DNA from: Streptomyces sp. MP131-18
Lineage (GTDB): Bacteria; Actinomycetota; Actinomycetes; Streptomycetales; Streptomycetaceae
Assembly: GCF_001984575.1 (NCBI RefSeq)
Contig: NZ_LZNS01000001.1
Span: 7,739,061-7,803,060, forward strand
Length of the DNA stretch: 64,000 bases
Direction of reading: 5' to 3'
Shown: one piece after another, positions 41,512 through 50,522 of the stretch
Numbering within the stretch: position 1 is the first letter of the stretch
How the letters are laid out: each line of letters starts with the position of its first letter
Program-made: the position numbers and the translations under genes
Notes under the pieces: generated by a model
What the model was told of the DNA's origin: nothing
Database searches by the model: none
What the model saw: only the letters and a program-made list of their open reading frames with translations

Positions 41512-44500
41512 GCGTTTTCGACCTGCCCAGGGTCCACTTCGCCGGCATCGGCGTCACCCGGCTGCCCACGGGCCCCAGATCGGGTCTCTTCGACCTGGCC
41601 GCCAACGCCGCGGTCGCCGACGGTCACCACGTCCCCGCCGACCGGCCGGCCGCCGAGCACCACGCCTACCTCGACCGTCAGGGCTTCCGTTTCGAGCCCG
41701 ACGGCACCCGCGCCCGCGAGGGCCGGTTCGGCTCGGTCAAGGGCTGGAACTTCGGAGGCAACGGCCACTTCTGGGTCGACGCCTCGGTCACCTCCTGCGA
41801 ACGCGAACCCGGCCTCGCCGACACCGCCGACCCGCTCGTCGGCAGGCAGCTCGACCTGTGGGGCCACTACAACGAGGCCATCGGCACCACGGCCAACCGC
41901 GGCCGGGTCTTCGACGTGGACCCGGCCTCCAGCTGGACCACGGCCGTGCTGGTCGGCCAGTTCGCCCTCGGCAGGCTCGGCCGTTCCCACGACGTCGGCT
42001 ACCTCGCCATCGGCGACGTCCACGGCATCTCGCCGCCGCGGTGGCACAACGCCCGCCACGTACTGCGCGAGAGCGCCCACCCGCTGGCACGCGCATTCCG
42101 CCGGTCGGTGGTCCACCAGTTCGTCGTGCGCGCCTCGGACCGGCTGTTCTGGTCGGCGGACGGCGGCACTTCCCCCGCGCTGTCCGCGCTGCGGGAGGCC
42201 GTCGCCGCCGAGGAGTTCGGCGGCCTCGTGGTCCAGCTCGCCCTGTTCAACATGGCCACCCCGGTCGCCAACGACGCCCCCGACCGCTGGCAGCTGCGCG
42301 GCACCATCGCACCCTGGCGCCCCGACGAACTGCGCACCTACCCGGCCGGACGGCTGCTGACCGGCAGGCGGCGGCGCCTGGCCGGGCGTTCCGCACCCGT
42401 GCACAACCTCACGATCCACATCGCCCCCGACCGAGTGACCGCCAACCTGATCACGGCCCTGCCCGCCGTCAGCCGCGACCCGCGCCCCGGCACCGGCCCC
42501 CTGCACCGGCTCGGGCCGCCCCCCGACCTCGGCGACCTCGAACTGCGGACCGCGTCCGGCCGCCTGATCGCCGTGCTCCCGGCCGCCGCCTACCTCGGCG
42601 GCGCGCTCGACACGACCGCGGGCGTCCTGACCGTCCCGCGCGCGGACGGACGGCGCGACGACCCGCAGGAGGAGCTGCACCTGCTGGCCGGGGACGGCAC
42701 GCTCCTGGTCACCGAGGAGGAGGTCAACGTCCAGTCCGACGACGCGAGTCTCTTCGTCGAGTACCCGGACGCCAGGACCGGCCGCGACTTCGCCACGGAC
42801 GTGACGGTGCGCTCGTTCCTGCGGGGCCGGCCCGCAGCCGTCGAGGGCATCGAGGTGCACCAGTTCTTCAACCCCCGCGCCCTGCCGCTCGATCCGCGGG
42901 CCACCGCGCCCACCGCACGGCCGGGCGACATCCGCATCGCCGACCTCGCCCCGGCCGGCACCCCGGCGGACGAGCAGCCCGCGTACGCCGCCCGCTGCAC
43001 CCTCGCGACCGACGGCGCCGGCCGGGCCGTGCTGCGGATCAGGGGCGCGGCCGCGGGCGCCGCCCAGCTCCTGCTGCTGCCGCCGGGCAGGCCGCTGCCC
43101 TGCAACCCGGACGTCCCCGGCTCGGCCGCCGTCGCCTACGACGACGAGGACCGCCTCGGCTACTGGCCCACCGCGGGCACGCTGTCCGTGCGGGTCCTGC
43201 CCGACCACTGGCACCTCACCGAACTTGACCCGGACGAGATCACCTTCGACGTGCTCTACCGCGAAGTGCTCGCCCCCTACGAGCTGATGTATTCGTTCAT
43301 GAAGGACGAGGTATTCAGCTTCGAGGACGCGGCCAAGGTCGTCACCTACGCCAGGCTCATGTGGCTGATGGCCGACCCGCGGCACCGCGACAAGACGTTC
43401 TACATGCCCTCGACGCGCGACATGACGGCGCCGCAGACGCAGCTGCTGCTCGCGTTCATGCGGCGCACCGAAGCCGCCAGGCAGCGCCCCCCGGCGCCCC
43501 TCGCCGGGGCGCCGCGCATCCCGGCCATCACCACCCGCGAGCAGCTCGCCGAGGCCCTGCGCCAGGCCGCCACCATCGAACTAGCCGTCATGCTCCAGTA
43601 CCTGTACGCCCTGTGGTCGATCCCCACCTACTCGGCCGGTCTCGCCCACGTCGAACGCGGCACGTGGACGCCCGCGCAGCTGCGTCTGCTGTGCGGCGAA
43701 GGCCCCCACTCGACCGCGGGCGGCCTGCGCGAGACGCTGCTACACGTCGCCAGGGAGGAGATGATCCACTTCCTGGTCGTCAACAACATCATCATGGCGA
43801 CGGGGCAGCCCTTCCACCTGCCGGAGATCGACTTCAGCACGGTCAACCACCACCTGCCGGTGCCCCTCGACCTCAGCCTCGAAGCGTTCGGCCGCGGGAG
43901 TCTCCAGCGGTTCATCGCCCTGGAACAGCCGCACGCCCTGGTGCGGGACATCGCCTCGCCCGGCGGGCGCACCGCCTCGCCCCCGCGGGACGGGTCCTAC
44001 CCGTACGGCTCGCTGAGCGAGCTGTACGCCGCGATCAGGGAAGGGCTGCGGACCATCGACGGCCTCTTCCTCGTCGAGTCGGGCCGCGGGGGAGGGGAGC
44101 ACCACCTCTTCCTCGGCGAAAGCCTCAACTACACGCATCCCGATTACCAGTTGGAGGTCGACGACGTGCCGAGCGCCCTGTTCGCGATCGACTTCGTCAC
44201 CGAGCAGGGCGAGGGCGGTGTCCTCGACTCCCCGACCCCATCCGACTCCCACTTCGACGTCTTCCTGCGCATCGAGGCGGCGCTCGCCGGCGAGTACGTC
44301 CTGGGTCCCGGCGGCCGCCGTATGCCGTGGGACCCGGCCCACCCCGTGCTGCGCAACCCGACGCTGCGCTCGGGCGACGCCGCGGGCGACCCCGTCACCG
44401 ACGAGGCGGCGCGGGCCGTGGCCGACCTGTTCAACCGCGCGTACGCGCTGATGGCGCAGCTGATGGCCCAGCACTTCGGCCTCACGCCCGACAAGAGCCT

Positions 44501-44801
44501 GCGCCGTTCTCGGCTGATGAACACGGCGCTCGACATCATGACCGGCGTGCTGCGGCCGGTGGCCGAACACCTCGTCACGCTGCCCGCCGGGCGGCCGGGC
44601 CGCACCGCCGGGCCGACCTTCGAGACGGGCGGCCCACCGCCGGTCGTGCCCCGCGCCGACGTCGCGCTGAGATCGCTCGCCGCCCGCTGCGGCGAACTCG
44701 CGGACCTGGCCGCGAAGATCCCGGAGCTCGCCGCGTCCGTGGAGCAGCTTCTGCGGCTCTGCGCCGACCAGTTCAGCACCATGGACCCACGGGAGCTGTG
44801 A
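41508..44801 (+). CDS. rebD-like: Chromopyrrolate synthase, RebD/StaD/VioB family
   Basis: Couples two indole-pyruvate imines to chromopyrrolic acid or, in the VioB branch, an imine dimer. It has 1097 residues, similar to RebD, StaD and VioB (about 1000). The N-terminal start is VFDLPRVHFAGIGVTRLPTGPRSGLFDLA. A ferritin-like domain at about residues 675-900 has AATIELAVMLQYLYALWSI and LLHVAREEMIHFLVVNNI. GTG 41508 overlaps the oxidase stop, with GGGGAGG upstream. The following P450 gene starts 2 bp after its stop. With a P450 of the RebP/StaP type next to it and no VioC/D/E-like genes, the chromopyrrolate route is favoured over violacein. Confidence 0.92.
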   Translation: MSVFDLPRVHFAGIGVTRLPTGPRSGLFDLAANAAVADGHHVPADRPAAEHHAYLDRQGFRFEPDGTRAREGRFGSVKGWNFGGNGHFWVDASVTSCEREPGLADTADPLVGRQLDLWGHYNEAIGTTANRGRVFDVDPASSWTTAVLVGQFALGRLGRSHDVGYLAIGDVHGISPPRWHNARHVLRESAHPLARAFRRSVVHQFVVRASDRLFWSADGGTSPALSALREAVAAEEFGGLVVQLALFNMATPVANDAPDRWQLRGTIAPWRPDELRTYPAGRLLTGRRRRLAGRSAPVHNLTIHIAPDRVTANLITALPAVSRDPRPGTGPLHRLGPPPDLGDLELRTASGRLIAVLPAAAYLGGALDTTAGVLTVPRADGRRDDPQEELHLLAGDGTLLVTEEEVNVQSDDASLFVEYPDARTGRDFATDVTVRSFLRGRPAAVEGIEVHQFFNPRALPLDPRATAPTARPGDIRIADLAPAGTPADEQPAYAARCTLATDGAGRAVLRIRGAAAGAAQLLLLPPGRPLPCNPDVPGSAAVAYDDEDRLGYWPTAGTLSVRVLPDHWHLTELDPDEITFDVLYREVLAPYELMYSFMKDEVFSFEDAAKVVTYARLMWLMADPRHRDKTFYMPSTRDMTAPQTQLLLAFMRRTEAARQRPPAPLAGAPRIPAITTREQLAEALRQAATIELAVMLQYLYALWSIPTYSAGLAHVERGTWTPAQLRLLCGEGPHSTAGGLRETLLHVAREEMIHFLVVNNIIMATGQPFHLPEIDFSTVNHHLPVPLDLSLEAFGRGSLQRFIALEQPHALVRDIASPGGRTASPPRDGSYPYGSLSELYAAIREGLRTIDGLFLVESGRGGGEHHLFLGESLNYTHPDYQLEVDDVPSALFAIDFVTEQGEGGVLDSPTPSDSHFDVFLRIEAALAGEYVLGPGGRRMPWDPAHPVLRNPTLRSGDAAGDPVTDEAARAVADLFNRAYALMAQLMAQHFGLTPDKSLRRSRLMNTALDIMTGVLRPVAEHLVTLPAGRPGRTAGPTFETGGPPPVVPRADVALRSLAARCGELADLAAKIPELAASVEQLLRLCADQFSTMDPREL

Positions 44802-44803
44802 GC

Positions 44804-46051
44804 ATGTCGAAGCCCGACCCCGAGGAATTCCACCGGCGCGTCCTCGACCGCATCGAGGACCCGTACCCGGTGTACCGCGCGTACCGCGAGGCGGGCACGC
44901 TGCACCGGGTGCTGCGGCCGGGGACGGGCCGCGCGCCGGAGTGGCTGGTTCTGGGATACGAGGAGGCGGCGGTGGTGCTGGCCGGGCGCGCGTTCGGCCG
45001 CCGCGCCGGGCCCGCCTCCGGCGCGGGGGAACGGGAGCCCGCCGTCGCCCCGCCCGGCTACCCGGAACTGGCGGCGCTCCTCGGGAACTGGCTGGTGTTC
45101 ATGGACCCGCCGCGGCACACCCGCGTGCGGGCCGTGGTCGCCGAGTGCATCGCGCAGCGGCTGCGCACCGGCGTCCGCGGTCGCCTGAAGGAGAACGTGG
45201 GGACCCTGGTGGACCGGCTCGTCAAGGAGCCGGGCTTCGACCTGGTCGACGAGTTCGCCGCGGTGGTGCCGATGCTGACCATGCTCGACCTGCTCGGCCT
45301 CCCGCACCAGGACCACGAGTGGCTGCGCGGGCAGATCGGGTGCGTCCAGCAGGCCGGCGCGTACCGTTCCGTGGCCGACGGGCCCCGCCTGGCGGTCGCC
45401 GAGCGCGCCGCGGGCGCGCTGACCGAGTACTTCCGCACGGCCCTCGCCCGCCGCCGCCGCGACCCGCGGCGCGACCTGCTGTCCCTGCTGCTCGCCGCGC
45501 CCTGGGAAGAGGATCTCGCCGGGGAGGACCTGCTCGTGGCGACCTGCGTGCACCTGCTGGCCGCGGGGCACGAGACGGCGACGGCGGCGCTGTCGAAGTC
45601 GGCGCGGCTGCTGCTGCGCGACCGCGCGCTGCTCGCCGGGCTGCGGGCCGCCCGGGACCTGGTCCCGGCGGCGGTCGACGAGTTCCTGCGCCTTGAGCCC
45701 CCGACGCAGACCGTCAGCCGGTGGGCCACCCAGGACGAGGAGGTCGCCGGGCACCGCATCGGCCGGGGGGACCTGGTGACCGTGGTGCTGGGCGCGGCCA
45801 ATCGCGACCCGGCCCAGTTCGAGGAGCCGGATACCGTGCGCTTCGACCGGGACAGCCGCAAGCACTGCGGGTTCGGTATGGGCGGCCACTACTGCCTCGG
45901 TTCGGCCCTGGCCCGTACGGAGATGGAAGCGGGGCTGCGCGGCCTGCTCGACCTGCTGCCCGGCCGGCGCCCCGCGGCCGGCGCCGTTCCCTACCGCCGG
46001 GGCCTGGCCCTCCACGGACCGCTGCGGCTGCCGGTGGAACGCGCGGAGTGA
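44804..46051 (+). CDS. rebP-like: Cytochrome P450, RebP/StaP-like
   Basis: Heme monooxygenase of 415 residues. The I-helix motif is AAGHETAT, the ExxR pair lies in VDEFLRLEP, and the heme loop FGMGGHYCLG has ligand Cys364. In the rebeccamycin and staurosporine pathways this position is held by the P450 that forms the aryl-aryl bond of chromopyrrolic acid and drives decarboxylation to the indolocarbazole core. ATG 44804 follows GGGAGCTG, 2 bp after the synthase stop, so oxidase, synthase and P450 form one operon. If it were a different P450, the product could stay a non-fused bisindole. Confidence 0.88.
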   Translation: MSKPDPEEFHRRVLDRIEDPYPVYRAYREAGTLHRVLRPGTGRAPEWLVLGYEEAAVVLAGRAFGRRAGPASGAGEREPAVAPPGYPELAALLGNWLVFMDPPRHTRVRAVVAECIAQRLRTGVRGRLKENVGTLVDRLVKEPGFDLVDEFAAVVPMLTMLDLLGLPHQDHEWLRGQIGCVQQAGAYRSVADGPRLAVAERAAGALTEYFRTALARRRRDPRRDLLSLLLAAPWEEDLAGEDLLVATCVHLLAAGHETATAALSKSARLLLRDRALLAGLRAARDLVPAAVDEFLRLEPPTQTVSRWATQDEEVAGHRIGRGDLVTVVLGAANRDPAQFEEPDTVRFDRDSRKHCGFGMGGHYCLGSALARTEMEAGLRGLLDLLPGRRPAAGAVPYRRGLALHGPLRLPVERAE

Positions 46052-46122
46052 GCGGGCCGCCGTCCGCCCGGTGGCTCCGGGCGGACGGCGCACCGCGGCG
46101 CCCCGCAAGGGAGGGGCCGGCC

Positions 46123-46749
46123 TCAGTCGCCGTCCGGCACCGCGAGTCCGGCCCGGACGGCGACACCGTCCGCCTGCTGACCCGTGCACGGCAGCCGCTC
46201 GTGCCCCAGGGCGTCCGGAGCCGCCCAGGACAGGAAGCGCCGCATGCCGTACATCAGCGGCATGCCGCCGGACATCGTGATGTGCGAGACCGTGCCCACC
46301 ACGATGACGTGGTCGCCGATGAGCAGTTCCGCGGCGACCCGGCAGTCCGCGCACGCGAAGGCGTCACGGTGCAGGTGGGGAAGCCCGGAGGGGAGCCACG
46401 TCTGCCAGGGCACCTCGGCGAACCGGTCGACGAACGGCGCCGCGAAGACCTTCGCGGCCCGCTCGGCGTCCTCGTGCAGGAGGTTGACGGCGAACCGTCC
46501 GGTCTCCCTGACGGCCTCCAGCGTGACGCCGCCCGTCCGCAGGCAGACGAGCAGCGTCGGCGGGCTGAGGGTGACGCTGGACAGCGACGAACAGGTCGCG
46601 CCCTGGGGCGCCCCCTTCGTGTCGACCGCCGTGACCACCGACACCCCGGTGGGAAACTTGCTCATCAGATCCCGGAACGCGGCCGTGTGCGCCTCCTCGT
46701 CCGGCCGGGGCCGGCTCTCGCCGGTCCCGGGGTCCTCCTGCCGCTCCAT
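46123..46749 (-). CDS. rebF-like: Flavin reductase for the halogenases, RebF-like
   Basis: A 208-residue NAD(P)H:flavin oxidoreductase of the Flavin_Reduct/DIM6 family: FRDLMSKFPTGVSVVTAVDTKGAPQGATCSSLSSVTLSPPTLLVCL, then GRFAVNLLHEDAERAAKVFAA and HVIVVGTVSHI. ATG 46749 is chosen (GGGAG upstream); an in-frame ATG at 46797 is alternative. It lies 28 bp behind the Trp-6/7-type halogenase on the same strand. It presumably supplies FADH2 to both halogenases. Confidence 0.9.
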   Translation of the reverse strand: MERQEDPGTGESRPRPDEEAHTAAFRDLMSKFPTGVSVVTAVDTKGAPQGATCSSLSSVTLSPPTLLVCLRTGGVTLEAVRETGRFAVNLLHEDAERAAKVFAAPFVDRFAEVPWQTWLPSGLPHLHRDAFACADCRVAAELLIGDHVIVVGTVSHITMSGGMPLMYGMRRFLSWAAPDALGHERLPCTGQQADGVAVRAGLAVPDGD

Positions 46750-46777
46750 GTCTCGGTGCTCTCCCTTCGCAGGGCCG

Positions 46778-48367
46778 CTATTTGGCGTGGATGGCACGCA
46801 GATACTCGACCGTCGTCGGCAGCGTCCCGGCCAGCTCCCGCCGCTTGCGTTCGACCGTCGCGAACATCGGCTCGGACGCGGCCACCACGTCGTCCTGATG
46901 CGCCAGGGACGGCAGGGGCGCGTCGGGGTACACCCCGGAGCCGGCCAGGATGCAGCAGTAGCTGCTGTTGGGGAAGCACAGCCGGGAATTCACCATGGCG
47001 TCGCTGTAGGAGCCGGCCCCCGACTCGATCGGCTGATTGACCGGGAGGCCCGCACGGTACATGGCGATCTTCTGCTCCAGCTGCGGCGAGAGGCGCAGGT
47101 TCTTGTTCGCGCGCCAGAACTCGGTGTCGTCGCGCGGGGCCGCCAGGAAGTGCAGCTGGATGAAGTCCCGCGACTCCTCGAACATGAACTCGATCTCGCG
47201 GTTGTACTGGCTGATGAGCGTTTCGTTGAACCGCTTGTCCGGGAAGTGCCGCACCAGGTGGTGCAGAGCGGTGGTGATGAAGTAGATCCCGGAGGACTCC
47301 AGCGGCTCGAGGAAACAGGACGCGAGGCCGACACCGACCACATTGCGCACCCACGCCCTGCGGTTGCGGCCCACCCGGAAGGTGATCTGGTTCAGCTCCG
47401 CCCGGTCCGGGTCCAGGTTCCACATGCGGCACAGGTCACGCGTCGCCCGGTCCCGTTCGACGAACCGGCTGGAGAACACGTACCCCGTGCCGAACCGGCC
47501 GAGCATGGGAATCTTCCAGGTCCAGCCGGACTCCATCGCGATGGCCGAGGTGTACGGCTCCACACCGCGGGCGTCGTCGTCGTGCGGCACCGCCGTCGCC
47601 ACCGCGCTGTCGCACAGCAGGTAGTCGTTCATGTCGATGAACGGCTCCGCCATCGCCTTGTTGATCAGCAGGCCACGGAAGCCCGAGCAGTCGATGAACA
47701 GGTCCGCCTCGTAGCGGTTCCCGCTCGCGGTGCGGAGCGCCGTGACGTACCCGCGGCCGTCCTGCTCCGCCCCCGTCATCTCGTCCTCGACGTGACGGAC
47801 GCCGAATTCCTTCGTCGAGAAGCGGCGCAGGAAGTCGGCGACGAGGTGGGCGTCGAAGTGCCAGGCGTACGCGGTGGACGGCCGGCCGTCCAGCCAGCAG
47901 GGGGACTTGCGTGAGTCCAGGAGCGAAGATTCCCAGAAACAGGCGGCGTCGAACGATTTCTCGGTCAGCCCGTGATGGCGCAGATAGTCCCAGTACTGGA
48001 ACATCGGAACGCCCTGGTGCTCCGGGAGCGGGGCGAAAACGTGGTAGAAGGAGTCACGCCGACCGTCGACCGTTCTGGCCTGTGCCTGCCCCGGGCCGCC
48101 CGTCTTCCAGTTGATGAAGTCGATGCCGATTTTGAAGCTCGCATTGCACTGCGGCATCCAGTCCTTCTCCTTCAGCCCGAGGAAGTCGAAGAACAGCGGC
48201 TGAAGATTCGGGATCGTGGCCTCGCCGACTCCGATCCGCGGCACGCTCGGGGACTCGATGAGCGTCAGGGAAACCGTATTTCCCAGCCATTTTCCGAGGT
48301 AGGAGGCGGTCATCCAACCGGCCGTGCCGCCGCCCAGGACAACGATCTTCCTGATCCTGTGGTCCAT
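46778..48367 (-). CDS. Flavin-dependent tryptophan halogenase, RebH/Thal clade (Trp-7 or Trp-6)
   Basis: A 529-residue halogenase. FAD motif GGGTAGW at residues 12-18; catalytic Lys79 (CNASFKIGIDF), the same number as in RebH; SGWTWKIP (the WxWxIP motif); LEPLESSGIYF with the catalytic Glu. Residues YAWHFDAHLVADFLRRF and CSGFRGLLINKAMAEPFIDM place it with RebH, PrnA and Thal rather than PyrH. C7 versus C6 selectivity cannot be decided by eye. ATG 48367 follows GAGGAA. It is followed by the flavin reductase and divergent from the PyrH-like halogenase. Confidence 0.92.
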   Translation of the reverse strand: MDHRIRKIVVLGGGTAGWMTASYLGKWLGNTVSLTLIESPSVPRIGVGEATIPNLQPLFFDFLGLKEKDWMPQCNASFKIGIDFINWKTGGPGQAQARTVDGRRDSFYHVFAPLPEHQGVPMFQYWDYLRHHGLTEKSFDAACFWESSLLDSRKSPCWLDGRPSTAYAWHFDAHLVADFLRRFSTKEFGVRHVEDEMTGAEQDGRGYVTALRTASGNRYEADLFIDCSGFRGLLINKAMAEPFIDMNDYLLCDSAVATAVPHDDDARGVEPYTSAIAMESGWTWKIPMLGRFGTGYVFSSRFVERDRATRDLCRMWNLDPDRAELNQITFRVGRNRRAWVRNVVGVGLASCFLEPLESSGIYFITTALHHLVRHFPDKRFNETLISQYNREIEFMFEESRDFIQLHFLAAPRDDTEFWRANKNLRLSPQLEQKIAMYRAGLPVNQPIESGAGSYSDAMVNSRLCFPNSSYCCILAGSGVYPDAPLPSLAHQDDVVAASEPMFATVERKRRELAGTLPTTVEYLRAIHAK

Positions 48368-48790
48368 CGATTTCCTCACTTCCGTCAGGAGGTGGTGGTA
48401 CCGCCGTCCCGTGGCGCCGCCGGCTGGGTGCCGAGGAAAGGCCCGGCGCGAAATCCCTGTTGACCAAGGGGAGTCGGCGGGGCGTCCGGTGCCCCGGAAC
48501 GGCGAGGTACACGGTAGGTCAGGGGGCCGCTCGGCGACAGAAGCCCTCCCGGTGCCGACGGCGAAACCCACGCGCACGCGTAGGCTGCCGGAGCCCGATC
48601 GGCGATGCTGGGCACAAAGGACGGGAGAACCTACCCGAACCGTTGCCGCCTCGCGTGATAAAGGACTTCCCGCCGCTCTGGATACTCATGGAGACACGGC
48701 TTTTCCGCGGTTCGCGGAAACCGGTCGGCGCGCGGCGCGGAAAATGGCGTCGGCCTCGGAAGAGCCAACCCATCCGACAGGGGGTTTCGA
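48368..48790. promoter_or_regulatory. Divergent promoter region between the two halogenases, with palindrome
   Basis: A 423-bp gap with outward promoters. At 48702-48720 TTTCCGCG-GTT-CGCGGAAA is a perfect 8-bp-arm inverted repeat about 70 bp before the PyrH-like gene, followed by another GCGCGGAAAA half. It could bind the LAL regulator or another protein. I see nothing else recognisable. Confidence 0.55.
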
Positions 48791-50332
48791 ATGATCAGGA
48801 AAGTGGCCATCGTGGGTGGCGGCACGGCAGGCTGGATGACGGCGGCCTACCTCAAGGCCGCCTTTGCCGACCGCTTGGACGTCACGCTCGTCGAGTCGGA
48901 GTCGGTCGGCCGTATCGGGGTGGGCGAGGCGACGTTCAGCACCGTCCGTCACTTCTTCGACTACCTCGGTCTCGACGAGAGCGAATGGCTGCCGAAGTGC
49001 GAAGGCGGCTACAAACTCGCCATCCGCTTCGAGAACTGGGCGAAAAAAGGACACCACTTCTACCACCCGTTCGAACGGCTGCGCAAGGTCGACGGTTTCT
49101 CACTCGCCGAATGGTGGCTGAAGCTCGGGGACCATACACAGCCGTTCGACCGCCAGTGCTTCGTCACCTCCGCGCTGTGCGAGGCCAAGCGGTCCCCGCG
49201 GATGCTGGACGGCAGCCTCTTCGCCTCGGGACTCGACGGGACCCTGGGCCGCTCCAGCCTGTCCGAGCAGCGCGCCCAGTTCCCTTACGCGTACCACTTC
49301 GACGCCGACAAGGTGGCGGCCTTCCTCGCCGCCTACGGCAAGGAACGGGGCGTGCGGCACGTCGTGGACGACGTCGTGCACAGCGCCCTCGACGACCGGG
49401 GCTGGATCAGCCACCTGCAGACGCGCGGCGGACTGCGCCTGGACGCCGACCTGTTCGTGGACTGCACCGGCTTCAGGGGCGCGCTGATCAACCAGCTGCT
49501 CGGGGAGCCGTTCGAGTCCTTCCAGGACGTGCTGCCCAACAACCGCGCCGTGGCGACCCGGGTGAGCCGCCAGGACATCACGGAGATGAAGCCCTACACC
49601 ACGGCGACGGCCATGGACGCCGGGTGGATGTGGACCATCCCGCTCTTCCACCGGGACGGCGTCGGCTACGTCTACTCCGACGAGTTCGCCACCCCCGACG
49701 AGGCCGAGCGCACCCTGCGCGAGCGGGTCGGCGACGCGAAGGCCGAGCTGGACGTCAATCACATCACCATGCGCGTGGGCCGCTGCCGGGACTCGTGGGT
49801 GCGCAACTGCGTCGCCATCGGCCTGTCCAGCGCCTTCGTCGAACCCCTCGAATCGACCGGCATCTTCTTCATCCAGAACGGCATCGAGCAGCTGGTCAAG
49901 CACTTCCCCGACGAGCGCTGGGACCCGGAGCTGACGCGCAACTACAACGCCCGGATCGCCCAGGCGGTGGACGGCGTCAAGGAGTTCCTCGTCCTGCACT
50001 ACCGCGGCGCCGCCCGGAACGACAACGAGTACTGGCGGGCCGCGAAGACCCGCAAGGTGCCGGGCCGCCTGGCCGAGCGCATGGAACAGGCTCTGCCGCA
50101 CCTCATCGACGAGGAGGCGATCTACCCCTACTACCACGGCTTCGAACCGTACTCCTGGAACACGATGCTCCTCGGCCTCGGCAACCAGCCGGCCCGGGCA
50201 CGGCCCGCGCTCGACCACATGGACCCGGGGCGCGCCCGCGCGGAGTTCGACCTGCTGCGCGCCGAGGCCAACGCCGTCATCGAGAAGCTGCCCAGCTGCT
50301 ACGAGTACCTGGAACGCATCCACACCCCGTAA
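48791..50332 (+). CDS. pyrH-like: Flavin-dependent tryptophan 5-halogenase, PyrH-like
   Basis: A 513-residue halogenase very similar to PyrH (511 residues) along its length. It has GGGTAGWMTAAYLKAAFADRLDVTLVES, catalytic Lys75 (GGYKLAIRFENW; also Lys75 in PyrH), AGWMWTIPLFHRDG, VEPLESTGIFFIQ with the catalytic Glu, and KEFLVLHYRGA. ATG 48791 follows GGGGG. PyrH chlorinates tryptophan at C5, so this enzyme should supply 5-chlorotryptophan. It is transcribed away from the other halogenase and followed by the monooxygenase gene. Confidence 0.93.
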   Translation: MIRKVAIVGGGTAGWMTAAYLKAAFADRLDVTLVESESVGRIGVGEATFSTVRHFFDYLGLDESEWLPKCEGGYKLAIRFENWAKKGHHFYHPFERLRKVDGFSLAEWWLKLGDHTQPFDRQCFVTSALCEAKRSPRMLDGSLFASGLDGTLGRSSLSEQRAQFPYAYHFDADKVAAFLAAYGKERGVRHVVDDVVHSALDDRGWISHLQTRGGLRLDADLFVDCTGFRGALINQLLGEPFESFQDVLPNNRAVATRVSRQDITEMKPYTTATAMDAGWMWTIPLFHRDGVGYVYSDEFATPDEAERTLRERVGDAKAELDVNHITMRVGRCRDSWVRNCVAIGLSSAFVEPLESTGIFFIQNGIEQLVKHFPDERWDPELTRNYNARIAQAVDGVKEFLVLHYRGAARNDNEYWRAAKTRKVPGRLAERMEQALPHLIDEEAIYPYYHGFEPYSWNTMLLGLGNQPARARPALDHMDPGRARAEFDLLRAEANAVIEKLPSCYEYLERIHTP

Positions 50333-50447
50333 CCCGCACCGGACCCCGGCGCCGGTCCCCACGCCCGGCGCCAGGGCGCGCGCCGCGCCCCGCGGGCCGC
50401 CCGCGGATCGTCGTGGGTCCCCGTGAACGACGGATCGGAGCGCCCCC

Positions 50448-50522
50448 GTGTCCACTGCACCGTCCGCCCCCGCCTCCCCCCGGCCGCGCGGCGCCCCCGC
50501 CCGCCCCGGGCCGGACACGTGA
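50448..50522 (+). CDS. Putative 24-residue leader ORF coupled to the monooxygenase
   Basis: GTG 50448 has a good CGGAG ribosome site and encodes a Pro/Ala/Arg-rich peptide of 24 residues. Its TGA (50520-50522) overlaps the GTG (50519) of the monooxygenase, which itself lacks a clear ribosome site. It may be a translated leader for coupling. Alternatively, a frameshift near here separates the true N-terminus of the enzyme from its body. Confidence 0.45.
   Translation: MSTAPSAPASPRPRGAPARPGPDT

Noticed and set aside
40051..46051. Violacein pathway (VioA/VioB).
   Set aside because: No VioC, VioD or VioE counterparts; a RebP/StaP-like P450 follows the synthase.
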